From Deltaproteobacteria bacterium (GTDB taxonomy: Bacteria > Desulfobacterota > Binatia > UBA9968), in the NCBI GenBank assembly GCA_016184235.1, contig JACPDC010000171.1, forward strand, positions 1-5,664: DNA of 5,664 bases, written 5' to 3'. Every line of letters starts with the position of its first letter. Position 1 is the stretch's first letter. Shown here piece by piece: positions 1 through 5,572 of this stretch. Below the pieces are notes generated by a model. The model was not told the origin of the DNA, searched no databases, and saw only the letters and a program-made list of their open reading frames with translations. Made by a program: the position numbers and the translations under genes.

Positions 1-488
1 ATGCCCATCACCTTCGGCTGATTCAGATCCGTCAGCACGCTCAAGAGCCCGCTCATCGCCTGCCCCAGCGTGTCGAAGCCCGGCTTGTCCGCGTAAGGTC
101 CGCTCTGGCCGAAGGCCGAGATCGAACAGTAAACCAGCCGGCGATTTAACGAGCGCAGCGCCTCGTAGTCCAGGCCAAGGCGCCCGGCTGTGCCGGGACG
201 AAAGTTCTCCACAAAGACGTCCGCCTTCTTCACCAACTCGAGGCAGATCCGCTTTCCCTCCTCGGCCTTGAGATCGAGCGCCAGACTCTCCTTGTTGCGG
301 TTCAGGTGGGCAAAGTTCGGGCTGAAGCAGGGATCGGGCGCAAAATAGCGATAGGGATCGCCGTCCGGAGGCGCTTCGATCTTGATGACGCGCGCCCCCA
401 GGTCCGCCAGCAGCGCCGTCGCGTAAGGGCCGGTCACGAATGTGGAGCACTCGATGACGGTAATATCCGAAAGGGCGCTGGTGACCAT
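1..488 (-). CDS. CaiB/BaiF family (type III) CoA-transferase, N-terminal part, cut by window edge
   Basis: This family moves CoA from an acyl-CoA donor to a carboxylic acid in the cytoplasm (examples are formyl-CoA, carnitine and benzylsuccinate CoA-transferases). The 162 visible residues fit the family N-terminus. Residues 9-40 form the nucleotide-fold start with TGPYAT (19-24) and LLADLGARVIKIEAP (26-40). NRNKESLALDLK (63-74), the signature VENFRPG (93-99) and SAFGQSGPY (124-132) follow, then the GFDTLGQAMSG stretch (137-147). The catalytic Asp of characterised members lies near residue 169, just beyond the edge, so activity cannot be judged; full members are about 380-410 residues. The ATG at 488-486 is chosen because a GAGG motif lies just upstream and the family start falls here. 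It is divergent from the VOC-SBP pair and may share a control region with it. The substrate is not determinable. The family call is very secure; the link to the neighbouring genes is inference. Confidence 0.95.
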   Translation of the reverse strand, partial: MVTSALSDITVIECSTFVTGPYATALLADLGARVIKIEAPPDGDPYRYFAPDPCFSPNFAHLNRNKESLALDLKAEEGKRICLELVKKADVFVENFRPGTAGRLGLDYEALRSLNRRLVYCSISAFGQSGPYADKPGFDTLGQAMSGLLSVLTDLNQPKVMG

Positions 489-557
489 CGTCCTCGTACT
501 TTTCCACGGTTGCTCTCCCGAAGTCAAACAAGGGCCCGGGCCGCAGCCTTAATCTTC

Positions 558-585
558 TTGACTTGAGGGTAGGCAAGGTGATAGG
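558..585 (+). promoter_or_regulatory. Weak sigma70-like promoter candidate for the VOC-SBP pair
   Basis: TTGACT (558-563) matches the -35 consensus at five of the six positions. After a 16-bp spacer, GATAGG (580-585) matches the -10 consensus at only three positions. It lies about 40 bp upstream of the VOC start codon, a sensible distance. The -10 match is poor, so this is a candidate only. Confidence 0.25.
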
Positions 586-610
586 CGCTCTAGGCGGCCC
601 GGCGAAAACC

Positions 611-619
611 AGGGAGGGA
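611..619 (+). promoter_or_regulatory. Ribosome binding site that sets the VOC start
   Basis: The purine run AGGGAGGGA lies a few bases before the ATG at 623. It supports that start over the upstream in-frame ATG at 563, which would add 20 residues (MRVGKVIGALGGPAKTREGP) unlike a VOC N-terminus. Confidence 0.8.
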
Positions 620-622
620 CCT

Positions 623-1504
623 ATGTTTGCTCGCATAAGGCACGTGGCGGTCTACACGGAGAACTATCAGAGGACATGCCGCTTTTATCAGAGCATCTTC
701 GGCATGAAAAAGATCACGACGGGCATGACCGACGAGAAAGGCGATTACGATCCCAACCGCGGCCATATGAAAAAGATCACGACGGGCATGACCGACGAGA
801 AAGGCGATTACGATCCCAACCGCGGCCATATCAGCGACGGCGTCATCGGGCTCGCTTTATTGCAGAGGCATGCCGGAATCCGCTCCGGACTGGACCATTT
901 CGGCTTCGAGGTTGAGTCCACCGAAACCGTGCTGGAGAGGCTGCGCAAGAGCTATCCTGAGCTCAGAGTCGCCACCAGCCTGGAGCATGTCCCCTTCTCG
1001 GTCTTAAGGATCCAGGACCCGGCGGGCACGCACATCGACGTGTCGCAACAGGGGGTCGCCAAGGTGAGAGAGGGATATCTGGAGGAGGGCTGGGAGCAGC
1101 CGCGCCACCTGCACCACGTGGCGATCAGATCCGGGAGGCCTTCTCTCCTGGCCGAATTCTATCAGCATGTCTTCGAGCTGAGACCGCTCGAAGGCGTCTC
1201 AGACAACGGCCAGCTGCGCCTAAGCGACGGCAGGGTCTCGGTCGTCATCATCCCGACCGAGAACAACTCCTACCGGGCCATGACCGAAGGGCTCGATCAC
1301 ATCGGCTTTAAAGTGGAAGATCTGAAAAAGGCCGGCCGGGAGCTGGACGATCTCGGCAAGTCCCATCCGGACTCGGCTCCGAAGAAGATCGACCTCGGCA
1401 GATTCGGCCACGTCACCAGGAGGGAGATCGAGAGCTGCGTGCTCGGACAGGTCGCGCTGTGCGATCCCGACGGCGTCCTGATGGATCTTATGGAGGGAAA
1501 ATGA
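623..1504 (+). CDS. Two-domain VOC (glyoxalase/extradiol dioxygenase fold) protein with internal 21-residue duplication
   Basis: Vicinal-oxygen-chelate proteins bind a divalent metal and include glyoxalase I, extradiol dioxygenases, fosfomycin-resistance proteins and epimerases. This 293-residue protein has two such domains, about 1-143 and 160-291. Likely metal ligands are H7 (RHVAVYT), H92 (DHFGFEV) and D139 (GTHIDVS) in domain 1, and H165 (HHVAI), H226 (DHIGFKV) and D288 (LMDLM) in domain 2. Asp replaces the more usual third-ligand Glu in both. Residues 28-48 are repeated exactly as 49-69, between the first strand-helix unit and the SDG strand of domain 1. Without the extra copy the protein would be 272 residues. 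The extra loop may disturb domain 1. The start at 623 follows a strong Shine-Dalgarno, and the gene overlaps SBP1 by four bases (ATGA), so the two are probably co-translated. The fold is secure; reaction and substrate are unknown. A cytoplasmic location is inferred from the lack of a signal peptide. Confidence 0.9.
   Translation: MFARIRHVAVYTENYQRTCRFYQSIFGMKKITTGMTDEKGDYDPNRGHMKKITTGMTDEKGDYDPNRGHISDGVIGLALLQRHAGIRSGLDHFGFEVESTETVLERLRKSYPELRVATSLEHVPFSVLRIQDPAGTHIDVSQQGVAKVREGYLEEGWEQPRHLHHVAIRSGRPSLLAEFYQHVFELRPLEGVSDNGQLRLSDGRVSVVIIPTENNSYRAMTEGLDHIGFKVEDLKKAGRELDDLGKSHPDSAPKKIDLGRFGHVTRREIESCVLGQVALCDPDGVLMDLMEGK
704..829 (+). repeat. Perfect tandem duplication, two copies of 63 bp, inside the VOC gene
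   Basis: Copy 1 is 704-766 and copy 2 is 767-829, with no differences. Identity runs two bases further (830-831), then stops. The unit is exactly 21 codons, starting MKKITTGMTDEKG and ending DPNRGH, so the frame is kept. Complete identity means either a very recent duplication or an assembly error. Confidence 0.98.
1492..1497 (+). promoter_or_regulatory. Ribosome binding site of SBP1, inside the end of the VOC gene
   Basis: GGAGGG lies within the last codons of the VOC gene, 3 bases before the ATG at 1501 and 9 before a second in-frame ATG at 1507. Either may be used; the second has the more usual spacing. The stop of the VOC gene overlaps the 1501 start, which suggests translational coupling. 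Confidence 0.75.
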
Positions 1505-2409
1505 CCATGCGTCCCTTCTTTCACCGGTTCTTATTGTTAGTCGCGCTCCTTGTCCTGTGCCCCTCCGCGCTTCCCGGCCAGGAGAAAAAGATCATTGTCG
1601 GCCTCACCACGCGGACGGGCAGCAATTCCCTGCCCTTCGTCATCGCGGAGGAAAAAGGATTTTTCAAAAGCGAGGGGCTCAACGCGGTCGTGGTGATCAT
1701 GCAGAACCAGGTCGTGGTCAACGGAGTGCTGAGCAAAAACGTGGATTACGGCGGGACCTTTTCCAACTTCGTCGGCGCCGCGATGACGGGCCTGCCCGTC
1801 CGCATCGTCATGTCGGTCATGGAAGGCTCGGATCACGTGCTGGTGACGAGCCCGAGCGTCAAGCGGGTGGAGGATCTCAGGGGCAAGACCGTGGGAATCA
1901 GCAGCTTCGGCGGGACCCCCCACAGCGAAGTGACGGCGATCCTGAAAAAATACGGCATGAATGGGTCGATCCACGCCGCCATGCTGACGCCCCCCTTCAA
2001 CAAGATCGGGCGGAAGAGAGGCTTCAACGAGCTCGTGAGCTTTAACGACGTGATGCAGATCCCTCTCGGCGGGCTCGCGGTCCATGTGGATAAAATGAAG
2101 GAGGGCCCCGCCGAGATCGTCAAAATGATCAAGGCCCTTGGAAAGGGCATCGATTACATCCGGAGCCGCAAGGAAGACGTTCTCCAGTTCATGGAGAAAA
2201 GTTGGGGAATCAAAGATCCGGAAATCCGGGATGGGATCTACCGCGACCTGGTGGGGATCTATAGCCGCACGGGGATCGCCCCGGAGGAAACAATGAGAAA
2301 CGTAATCCAGCTAGTGCAGCAGGGGCGCAAGAGCAAGGCGAACGTTACCCCTTCCGACGTCGCCGACTGGAGCTTCGCGAAAAAGGCCAACGCGGAGCTG
2401 AAGAGATAA
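1501..2409 (+). CDS. Periplasmic substrate-binding protein, NMT1/SsuA-like (ABC nitrate/sulfonate/taurine type), with apparent internal deletion (SBP1)
   Basis: This 302-residue secreted protein would capture a small organic solute for an ABC importer. A basic N-terminus (R4, H8, R9) and hydrophobic core (10-20) form a signal peptide, probably cleaved near G26/Q27. Cys20 is preceded by Leu and does not make a lipobox. Family features follow: IIVGLTTRTGSNSLPFVIAE (31-50), then GFF at the 'mature ligand' segment, VEDLRGKTVGISSFGGTPHS before the hinge, and AAMLTPPFN after it. The stretch KKYGMNGSIHAAML joins two conserved segments that relatives, including SBP2, separate by about 22 residues. 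The missing part carries the usual GG...R..AL strand-helix of lobe 2, which helps line the ligand pocket. Restoring it would give about 323 residues, the normal length. No permease or ATPase is visible nearby. The ligand is unknown. The family call is secure; whether the protein works is doubtful. Confidence 0.9.
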   Translation: MTMRPFFHRFLLLVALLVLCPSALPGQEKKIIVGLTTRTGSNSLPFVIAEEKGFFKSEGLNAVVVIMQNQVVVNGVLSKNVDYGGTFSNFVGAAMTGLPVRIVMSVMEGSDHVLVTSPSVKRVEDLRGKTVGISSFGGTPHSEVTAILKKYGMNGSIHAAMLTPPFNKIGRKRGFNELVSFNDVMQIPLGGLAVHVDKMKEGPAEIVKMIKALGKGIDYIRSRKEDVLQFMEKSWGIKDPEIRDGIYRDLVGIYSRTGIAPEETMRNVIQLVQQGRKSKANVTPSDVADWSFAKKANAELKR

Positions 2410-2411
2410 TC

Positions 2412-3392
2412 TCAGCGACCCAGCGCCTTAAAGAACCCTTCCTTTTCCAGCTCGTCGAGAATTGTCTGGTCCACGAAGTCCAGGGGGTTGCGGTTTTTGA
2501 CCTCCGGATTTCTCTCGGCGTAGAAGTCCAGCGTATCCTTGATCCCGGCCATGTCGACCCGGGGAGGAAACGAAAACCTCGGCGCATAGTAGTCATAAGT
2601 GGCGTTGAGGATCTCGGCGTCGTCCAGGCGCATTCTCTTGGCAAAGACCTTGAGGGTTCGCTCGCGATCCGTCTTGATGGCGTGGACGGCCTCCGAATAG
2701 GCCTTCACGAATCGTTTCACTATCTCGCGATTCTCGCGCAGGTAGCCGCGCCGGACATAGAGGGTGGACTGGGAAAACTTGGCCCTCATCTCACCCATAT
2801 CGGCGAGGACCCGATAGCCCGCCTGGACCGCCCTGGTGAGATGGGGAGGGGAAAGAATTGTCGCGTCTACCCTTCCCACTGTGAGCGACAGGAAGCGCGT
2901 GGGCGCGTCCCCGCCCACGATCACATTCACCTCCTGCTGCTTGATCCCCCATTCCTTGAGGGCCAACTGCAAGGCGATGTCGTTGGATCCGCCGAAGTTG
3001 AGGATGCCGATCCTCTTTCCCCGCAGCTCCTTGGGCGATCGGATGTCAGGCTTCGCAACAAACGCATAGGGAAACTTGTTGTAGGAAGCGGCCAGGATCG
3101 TAACATCGGAGCCCCGGGCGGAAGCGATCAACGGCGCGGTGCCGGATCCGGTGGCAAACTGCGTGCTGCCGCCCAGGAGCGCCGCCACCGAGCGCGCCCC
3201 GCCGGTGATCATGACGAGGTCCGCGTCAAGCCCGTATTTTTCAAACAGCTTGAGGTCCTTCGCCACCCACGAGGCGCTCTGAAATCCGGAGAGCCCGCCG
3301 AAGTCGGCGATGACTTTCTCCGCGGCATGAGTGCCACGAGGGATTGCCAACGCAAGAAACAGAACCATGAGCAAGCGGCAACGTGCGATCAT
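2412..3392 (-). CDS. Periplasmic substrate-binding protein, NMT1/SsuA-like, full length (SBP2)
   Basis: This 326-residue secreted protein belongs to the same broad family as SBP1 but is clearly diverged from it. The signal peptide has R4 and R6, a hydrophobic core (7-17) and a good type I cleavage site THA/AEK after A23. Family landmarks are the ASWVAKDLKLFEKYGLDADL segment (40-59), the GSTQFATGSG loop (75-84), ELRGKRIGILNFGGSND (122-138) leading into lobe 2, the intact VIVGGDAPTRFLSLTVG strand-helix (157-173) and RVDATILSPP (174-183). It is the reference for the gap in SBP1. The ATG at 3392 is chosen because GAGGAG sits 7 bases upstream; a TTG five codons earlier overlaps that site and is unlikely. 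Its stop lies two bases from the SBP1 stop (tail to tail), leaving no room for separate terminators. No transporter subunits are visible, so it must share or borrow a permease. The ligand is unknown. Confidence 0.93.
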   Translation of the reverse strand: MIARCRLLMVLFLALAIPRGTHAAEKVIADFGGLSGFQSASWVAKDLKLFEKYGLDADLVMITGGARSVAALLGGSTQFATGSGTAPLIASARGSDVTILAASYNKFPYAFVAKPDIRSPKELRGKRIGILNFGGSNDIALQLALKEWGIKQQEVNVIVGGDAPTRFLSLTVGRVDATILSPPHLTRAVQAGYRVLADMGEMRAKFSQSTLYVRRGYLRENREIVKRFVKAYSEAVHAIKTDRERTLKVFAKRMRLDDAEILNATYDYYAPRFSFPPRVDMAGIKDTLDFYAERNPEVKNRNPLDFVDQTILDELEKEGFFKALGR

Positions 3393-3399
3393 CGTTTTT

Positions 3400-3405
3400 C
3401 TCCTC
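3400..3405 (-). promoter_or_regulatory. Ribosome binding site of SBP2
   Basis: GAGGAG on the minus strand, 7 bases before the ATG at 3392. It decides the start in favour of that ATG over the upstream in-frame TTG at 3407. Confidence 0.85.
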
Positions 3406-3426
3406 AAGCAGCGTTAAAAAGTTTCT

Positions 3427-3552
3427 CAGGCTGATCAAAAGGTCTCATATGCAAGGCGCGCGAAGGTCCGCGAGCGGAGGCGTACTTATTTCGGTACGTT
3501 GACGCGAAGCGGGCCGAGCGCAACGAGGCAGATGGGCCTTTTGGACAGCCTG
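3427..3552. repeat. 126-bp imperfect palindromic intergenic element (REP/MITE-like)
   Basis: The outer arms, 3427-3452 and 3528-3552, are near-perfect inverted repeats. Each begins CAGGCTG at its outer end and continues CAAAAGG and CAT.TGC, with a few mismatches and one single-base gap. An inner inverted repeat, CGTAC (3481-3485) and GTACG (3494-3498) around an 8-base loop, has exactly the same centre (3489.5) as the outer arms, so the whole is one symmetrical structure. It contains no gene. It touches the VOC stop codon (3553-3555) and ends about 20 bases before the SBP2 ribosome site. From memory it resembles a dispersed repeat common in deltaproteobacterial genomes. A non-autonomous mobile element, or a structured RNA ending or stabilising the VOC transcript, are both possible. 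The structure is directly visible; the role is inference. Confidence 0.8.
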
Positions 3553-4242
3553 TTATACTTTCCATCCTTTGACGGATATGTCGATGCCGTTTCCCTCCGG
3601 GTCATGAAGACGGTACTCGGCGTAGGGAATGCGGTCCGGGCGCTTCGCCCCCCTACGCACCCCCGCTCCCTCCGCCCGATCACGCATCTCATCGAGGTCC
3701 TGAACATGAAACCCGAAATGGTTGAAACCGTTTTTTTCCTCGCCCACCCGCTGGTAGAGCAGCGCGACATTGAAATAGCCGTCGGAAACGAAGATCGAGG
3801 AGCGATCCGAGTAGGCGACCTCCTTCATCTCGAAAACCCCGCCATAAAAATCGGCCAGTCTCTTAGGATCCGCGGTGTAGAGCGCGAGATGGCGAATAGG
3901 AAAAGGGCTTTTCTCCTGCGCAGCGCCAAATCCCTTTCCTGAAAGGTCGATGAGATTCCCATCGGGGTCCGCCACCTGCCACTCGCTGTGCGGAGACGCC
4001 TTGCCGCCTTTTTCGGCTTTCTGCTTTACTCTGTCTAAATCCTCCACACGAAAGCCGCCGGCGTGGAGGCCCCGCGAGCCCTCTTCTCGCCCCTTGAGCA
4101 GGGCTAGCGTGAAGACGCCGTCCGAGAGACGGATCAGAGCATCGTCCTCCAAGACCGTTTTCAGCTCGAAGACCCTGCGATAAAAATCAGCCAGCCGCTT
4201 TGGCTCTTCAGCCGCGATAGTCAGACACCGCAACTCTGGCAT
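3553..4242 (-). CDS. Two-domain VOC (glyoxalase/dioxygenase fold) protein, second copy type
   Basis: This 229-residue protein has two VOC domains, about 3-101 and 115-224, without the long loop of the first VOC protein. Domain 2 keeps the metal set H118 (RHLALYT), H175 (NHFGFHV) and D221 (GIDIS). Domain 1 has Cys6 where the first His is expected, Ala61 where the second is expected (His60 is adjacent), and Asp99 (NLIDLS), so it probably does not bind metal in the usual way and may be structural. Both domains carry the KRLADFY..VFE.K signature (15-28 and 127-140), which points to an internal duplication. The ATG at 4242 follows a perfect AGGAGG four bases upstream. It lies 59 bp after the M24 gene on the same strand and before SBP2, mirroring the VOC-SBP order at 623-2409. 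No signal peptide is seen, so it is probably cytoplasmic. Substrate unknown; fold call secure. Confidence 0.9.
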   Translation of the reverse strand: MPELRCLTIAAEEPKRLADFYRRVFELKTVLEDDALIRLSDGVFTLALLKGREEGSRGLHAGGFRVEDLDRVKQKAEKGGKASPHSEWQVADPDGNLIDLSGKGFGAAQEKSPFPIRHLALYTADPKRLADFYGGVFEMKEVAYSDRSSIFVSDGYFNVALLYQRVGEEKNGFNHFGFHVQDLDEMRDRAEGAGVRRGAKRPDRIPYAEYRLHDPEGNGIDISVKGWKV

Positions 4243-4246
4243 AGGG

Positions 4247-4252
4247 CCTCCT
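4247..4252 (-). promoter_or_regulatory. Ribosome binding site of the second VOC gene
   Basis: A perfect AGGAGG on the minus strand, four bases before the ATG at 4242, supports that start. Confidence 0.85.
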
Positions 4253-4255
4253 GAT

Positions 4256-4287
4256 TGGTTACTCGTTACTGGTTACTAGTTATTGGT
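4256..4287. repeat. Heptamer tandem repeat, about 4.6 copies
   Basis: Successive 7-base units read TGGTTAC, TCGTTAC, TGGTTAC, TAGTTAT and then a partial TGGT. They fill about half of the 59-bp gap between the M24 stop codon and the ribosome site of the VOC gene. No coding role is seen. The pattern is like the short tandemly repeated heptamers described in cyanobacteria and others; slippage could vary the spacing within this operon. Confidence 0.85.
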
Positions 4288-4301
4288 CCACAGCGAACTA
4301 T

Positions 4302-5555
4302 CTAGCGTGGCGCGACCTGGATCTCATCGCGCGGGAAGCGATCCATAATCTCGGCGCCATTTTTGGTCACCACCACCATATTTTCCAGCCTGACTCCGCC
4401 GACCCGCCTCTCACCCTCTCGGCCCTCGACAGCGATGGTCATCCCCTCCTCGAAGACCTGGGGAAATTTAAGCGACCACTGCCGGTTGATGATCGGCATA
4501 TCGTATCCGCTGCTGCCCCCGCCCCCCAGCCCGATGCCATGGCCGATCTCGCTCGCGAGCACCTCCACTTCTTCTTTATAGCCCCAGGTGGATGCCGGGG
4601 GAAAATGCTTGGCGGCGTCCGCCGTCGTCTTTCCGGGCTTTATCTCGTCGATGATCGCGGTGATCCGATCCACCACCCGCTTGTACCAGTCCTTCTCCTT
4701 GTCCGTCGGCTTTCTCCCCACGATGAAGGTCCGGTAGGTGCAGGTGCCGTATCCCATATACATGAGGCCGCAGAGGGAGCCGTAGACCAAATCGCCCACC
4801 TGGATGATCCGGCTCGACTGATGGAAGGCGCGGTCAAAGGTGTTCGGTCCGGTGCGCCAGCCGCCGGGAATGGCGGTTTCGGCGCCGTACTCATACCCCG
4901 CGGCCGAAGCAACCGTGGCCAGATCGGTATCCTTGAGGCCGGGCTTCAATTTTTCCCAGACGCGAAACCAGACCCCGTCCACGATCGCTGCCGCCGTCTT
5001 CAGGCAATCGATCTCGTCCTGATTTTTGATCGATCTCGCCTCCAGCATGGTCGCCCGCGTATCCACGAAGTTCTTGATACCGGCGTTCATCAAGGCTTCG
5101 CGCGCCAGGCCGTCGAATCCGCCAAGGCCCAGCTTCTCGCCGAGCAAGCCGCGCTTCTGAAGCTCGCTCTTGATATCGGCGGCGAATTGCTTTGCCTCAT
5201 CCTGAGAGGCCTCCAGACCGCACGCGCCGGTGAGCCAGGAACGGGCCGGGCGCCATTCTTTGATCCAGGGCGCCTGATCGGGCATCATGTGGTAATAGCC
5301 GTTGTGCTCGTACATGACGGGGTCATGCTCCGCGAAAAAGAGCACGAAGCGGCACATGGGATAGGCGAACCCCCGAAGCCCCGTCAGATAGCGGATATTC
5401 GTCCCGCTGGCTTCGAGCAGCACGGAAATCCCGTTCTTGCGCATGATCTTCCGGGCCCGCTCCACCCGGTATTGGCGCATGCGCTCCACATTCAAGCGCT
5501 GCTGCCAGTCCGCTACGACGGGACCAAAGGTAAGTTGAGATGCCAGCTTGGCCAT
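4302..5555 (-). CDS. M24 (pita-bread fold) family protein, creatinase-like, metal-site Asp residues lost
   Basis: This 417-residue protein has the two-domain M24 layout: an N-terminal creatinase/prolidase domain (about 20-165, with GISVLLEASGTNIRYLTGLRG at 42-62) and a C-terminal pita-bread catalytic domain (about 170-410). Family members cleave Xaa-Pro peptides, or C-N bonds in creatine and ectoine. Conserved here are H245 (AFHQSS), H339 (GHGIGL), E377 (AVEG) and E391 (VRLEN). The two Asp ligands of metallopeptidases are replaced: Ser260 stands where the 'GDLV.xD.G' Asp should be, and Cys272 where the 'SDITRTF' Asp should be. Creatinase is metal-free and has a similar GYY...RT segment, compared from memory. 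A metal-free hydrolase is therefore more likely than prolidase. The start at 5555 follows AGGGGAGG nine bases upstream. No signal peptide is seen. It is the first visible gene of a probable minus-strand operon M24-VOC-SBP2. The fold is secure; the substrate is unknown. Confidence 0.9.
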   Translation of the reverse strand: MAKLASQLTFGPVVADWQQRLNVERMRQYRVERARKIMRKNGISVLLEASGTNIRYLTGLRGFAYPMCRFVLFFAEHDPVMYEHNGYYHMMPDQAPWIKEWRPARSWLTGACGLEASQDEAKQFAADIKSELQKRGLLGEKLGLGGFDGLAREALMNAGIKNFVDTRATMLEARSIKNQDEIDCLKTAAAIVDGVWFRVWEKLKPGLKDTDLATVASAAGYEYGAETAIPGGWRTGPNTFDRAFHQSSRIIQVGDLVYGSLCGLMYMGYGTCTYRTFIVGRKPTDKEKDWYKRVVDRITAIIDEIKPGKTTADAAKHFPPASTWGYKEEVEVLASEIGHGIGLGGGGSSGYDMPIINRQWSLKFPQVFEEGMTIAVEGREGERRVGGVRLENMVVVTKNGAEIMDRFPRDEIQVAPR

Positions 5556-5564
5556 AGTTGTCGA

Positions 5565-5572
5565 CCTCCCCT
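5565..5572 (-). promoter_or_regulatory. Ribosome binding site of the M24 gene
   Basis: AGGGGAGG on the minus strand, nine bases before the ATG at 5555. The remaining leader up to the window edge (to 5664) shows no convincing promoter, terminator or gene. Confidence 0.8.

Larger units (their letters stand above)
489..622. promoter_or_regulatory. Divergent intergenic region between CoA-transferase and VOC genes
   Basis: This 134-bp gap separates two divergently read genes, so promoters for both directions are expected here. It holds a GC-rich palindromic core, GGCCCGGGCC at about 534-543, that could be an operator or chance. A weak plus-strand promoter candidate is listed separately. No convincing promoter for the CoA-transferase direction was seen, and no small gene is supported. 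Confidence 0.5.

Noticed and set aside
489..535. Sigma70 promoter for the CoA-transferase using a minus-strand TTGACT
   Set aside because: The only possible -10 (AAAAGT) falls next to the ribosome site, leaving no room for a leader, and matches poorly.
306..566. Plus-strand reading frame of 86 codons opposite the CoA-transferase start
   Set aside because: It overlaps the conserved CaiB N-terminus on the other strand, is Arg-rich, and matches nothing recognisable.
704..829. CRISPR-like repeat
   Set aside because: There are only two directly adjacent copies with no spacer, and they lie inside a coding frame.
1558..1560. Lipoprotein cysteine in the SBP1 signal peptide (Cys20)
   Set aside because: The preceding residue is Leu, not Gly/Ala/Ser, so it does not make a lipobox; a normal secretory signal is more likely.
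1537..2085. Long minus-strand reading frame (182 codons) opposite SBP1
   Set aside because: It lies wholly antisense to a clear family member, has a His/Arg/Asp-rich composition typical of GC-rich shadow frames, and no good ribosome site.
3393..3407. Upstream TTG start for SBP2
   Set aside because: It overlaps the GAGGAG ribosome site, which is ideally spaced from the ATG at 3392.
2682..3434. Long plus-strand reading frame (250 codons) opposite SBP2
   Set aside because: It is antisense to the conserved SBP2 and shows no recognisable domain; composition fits a shadow frame.
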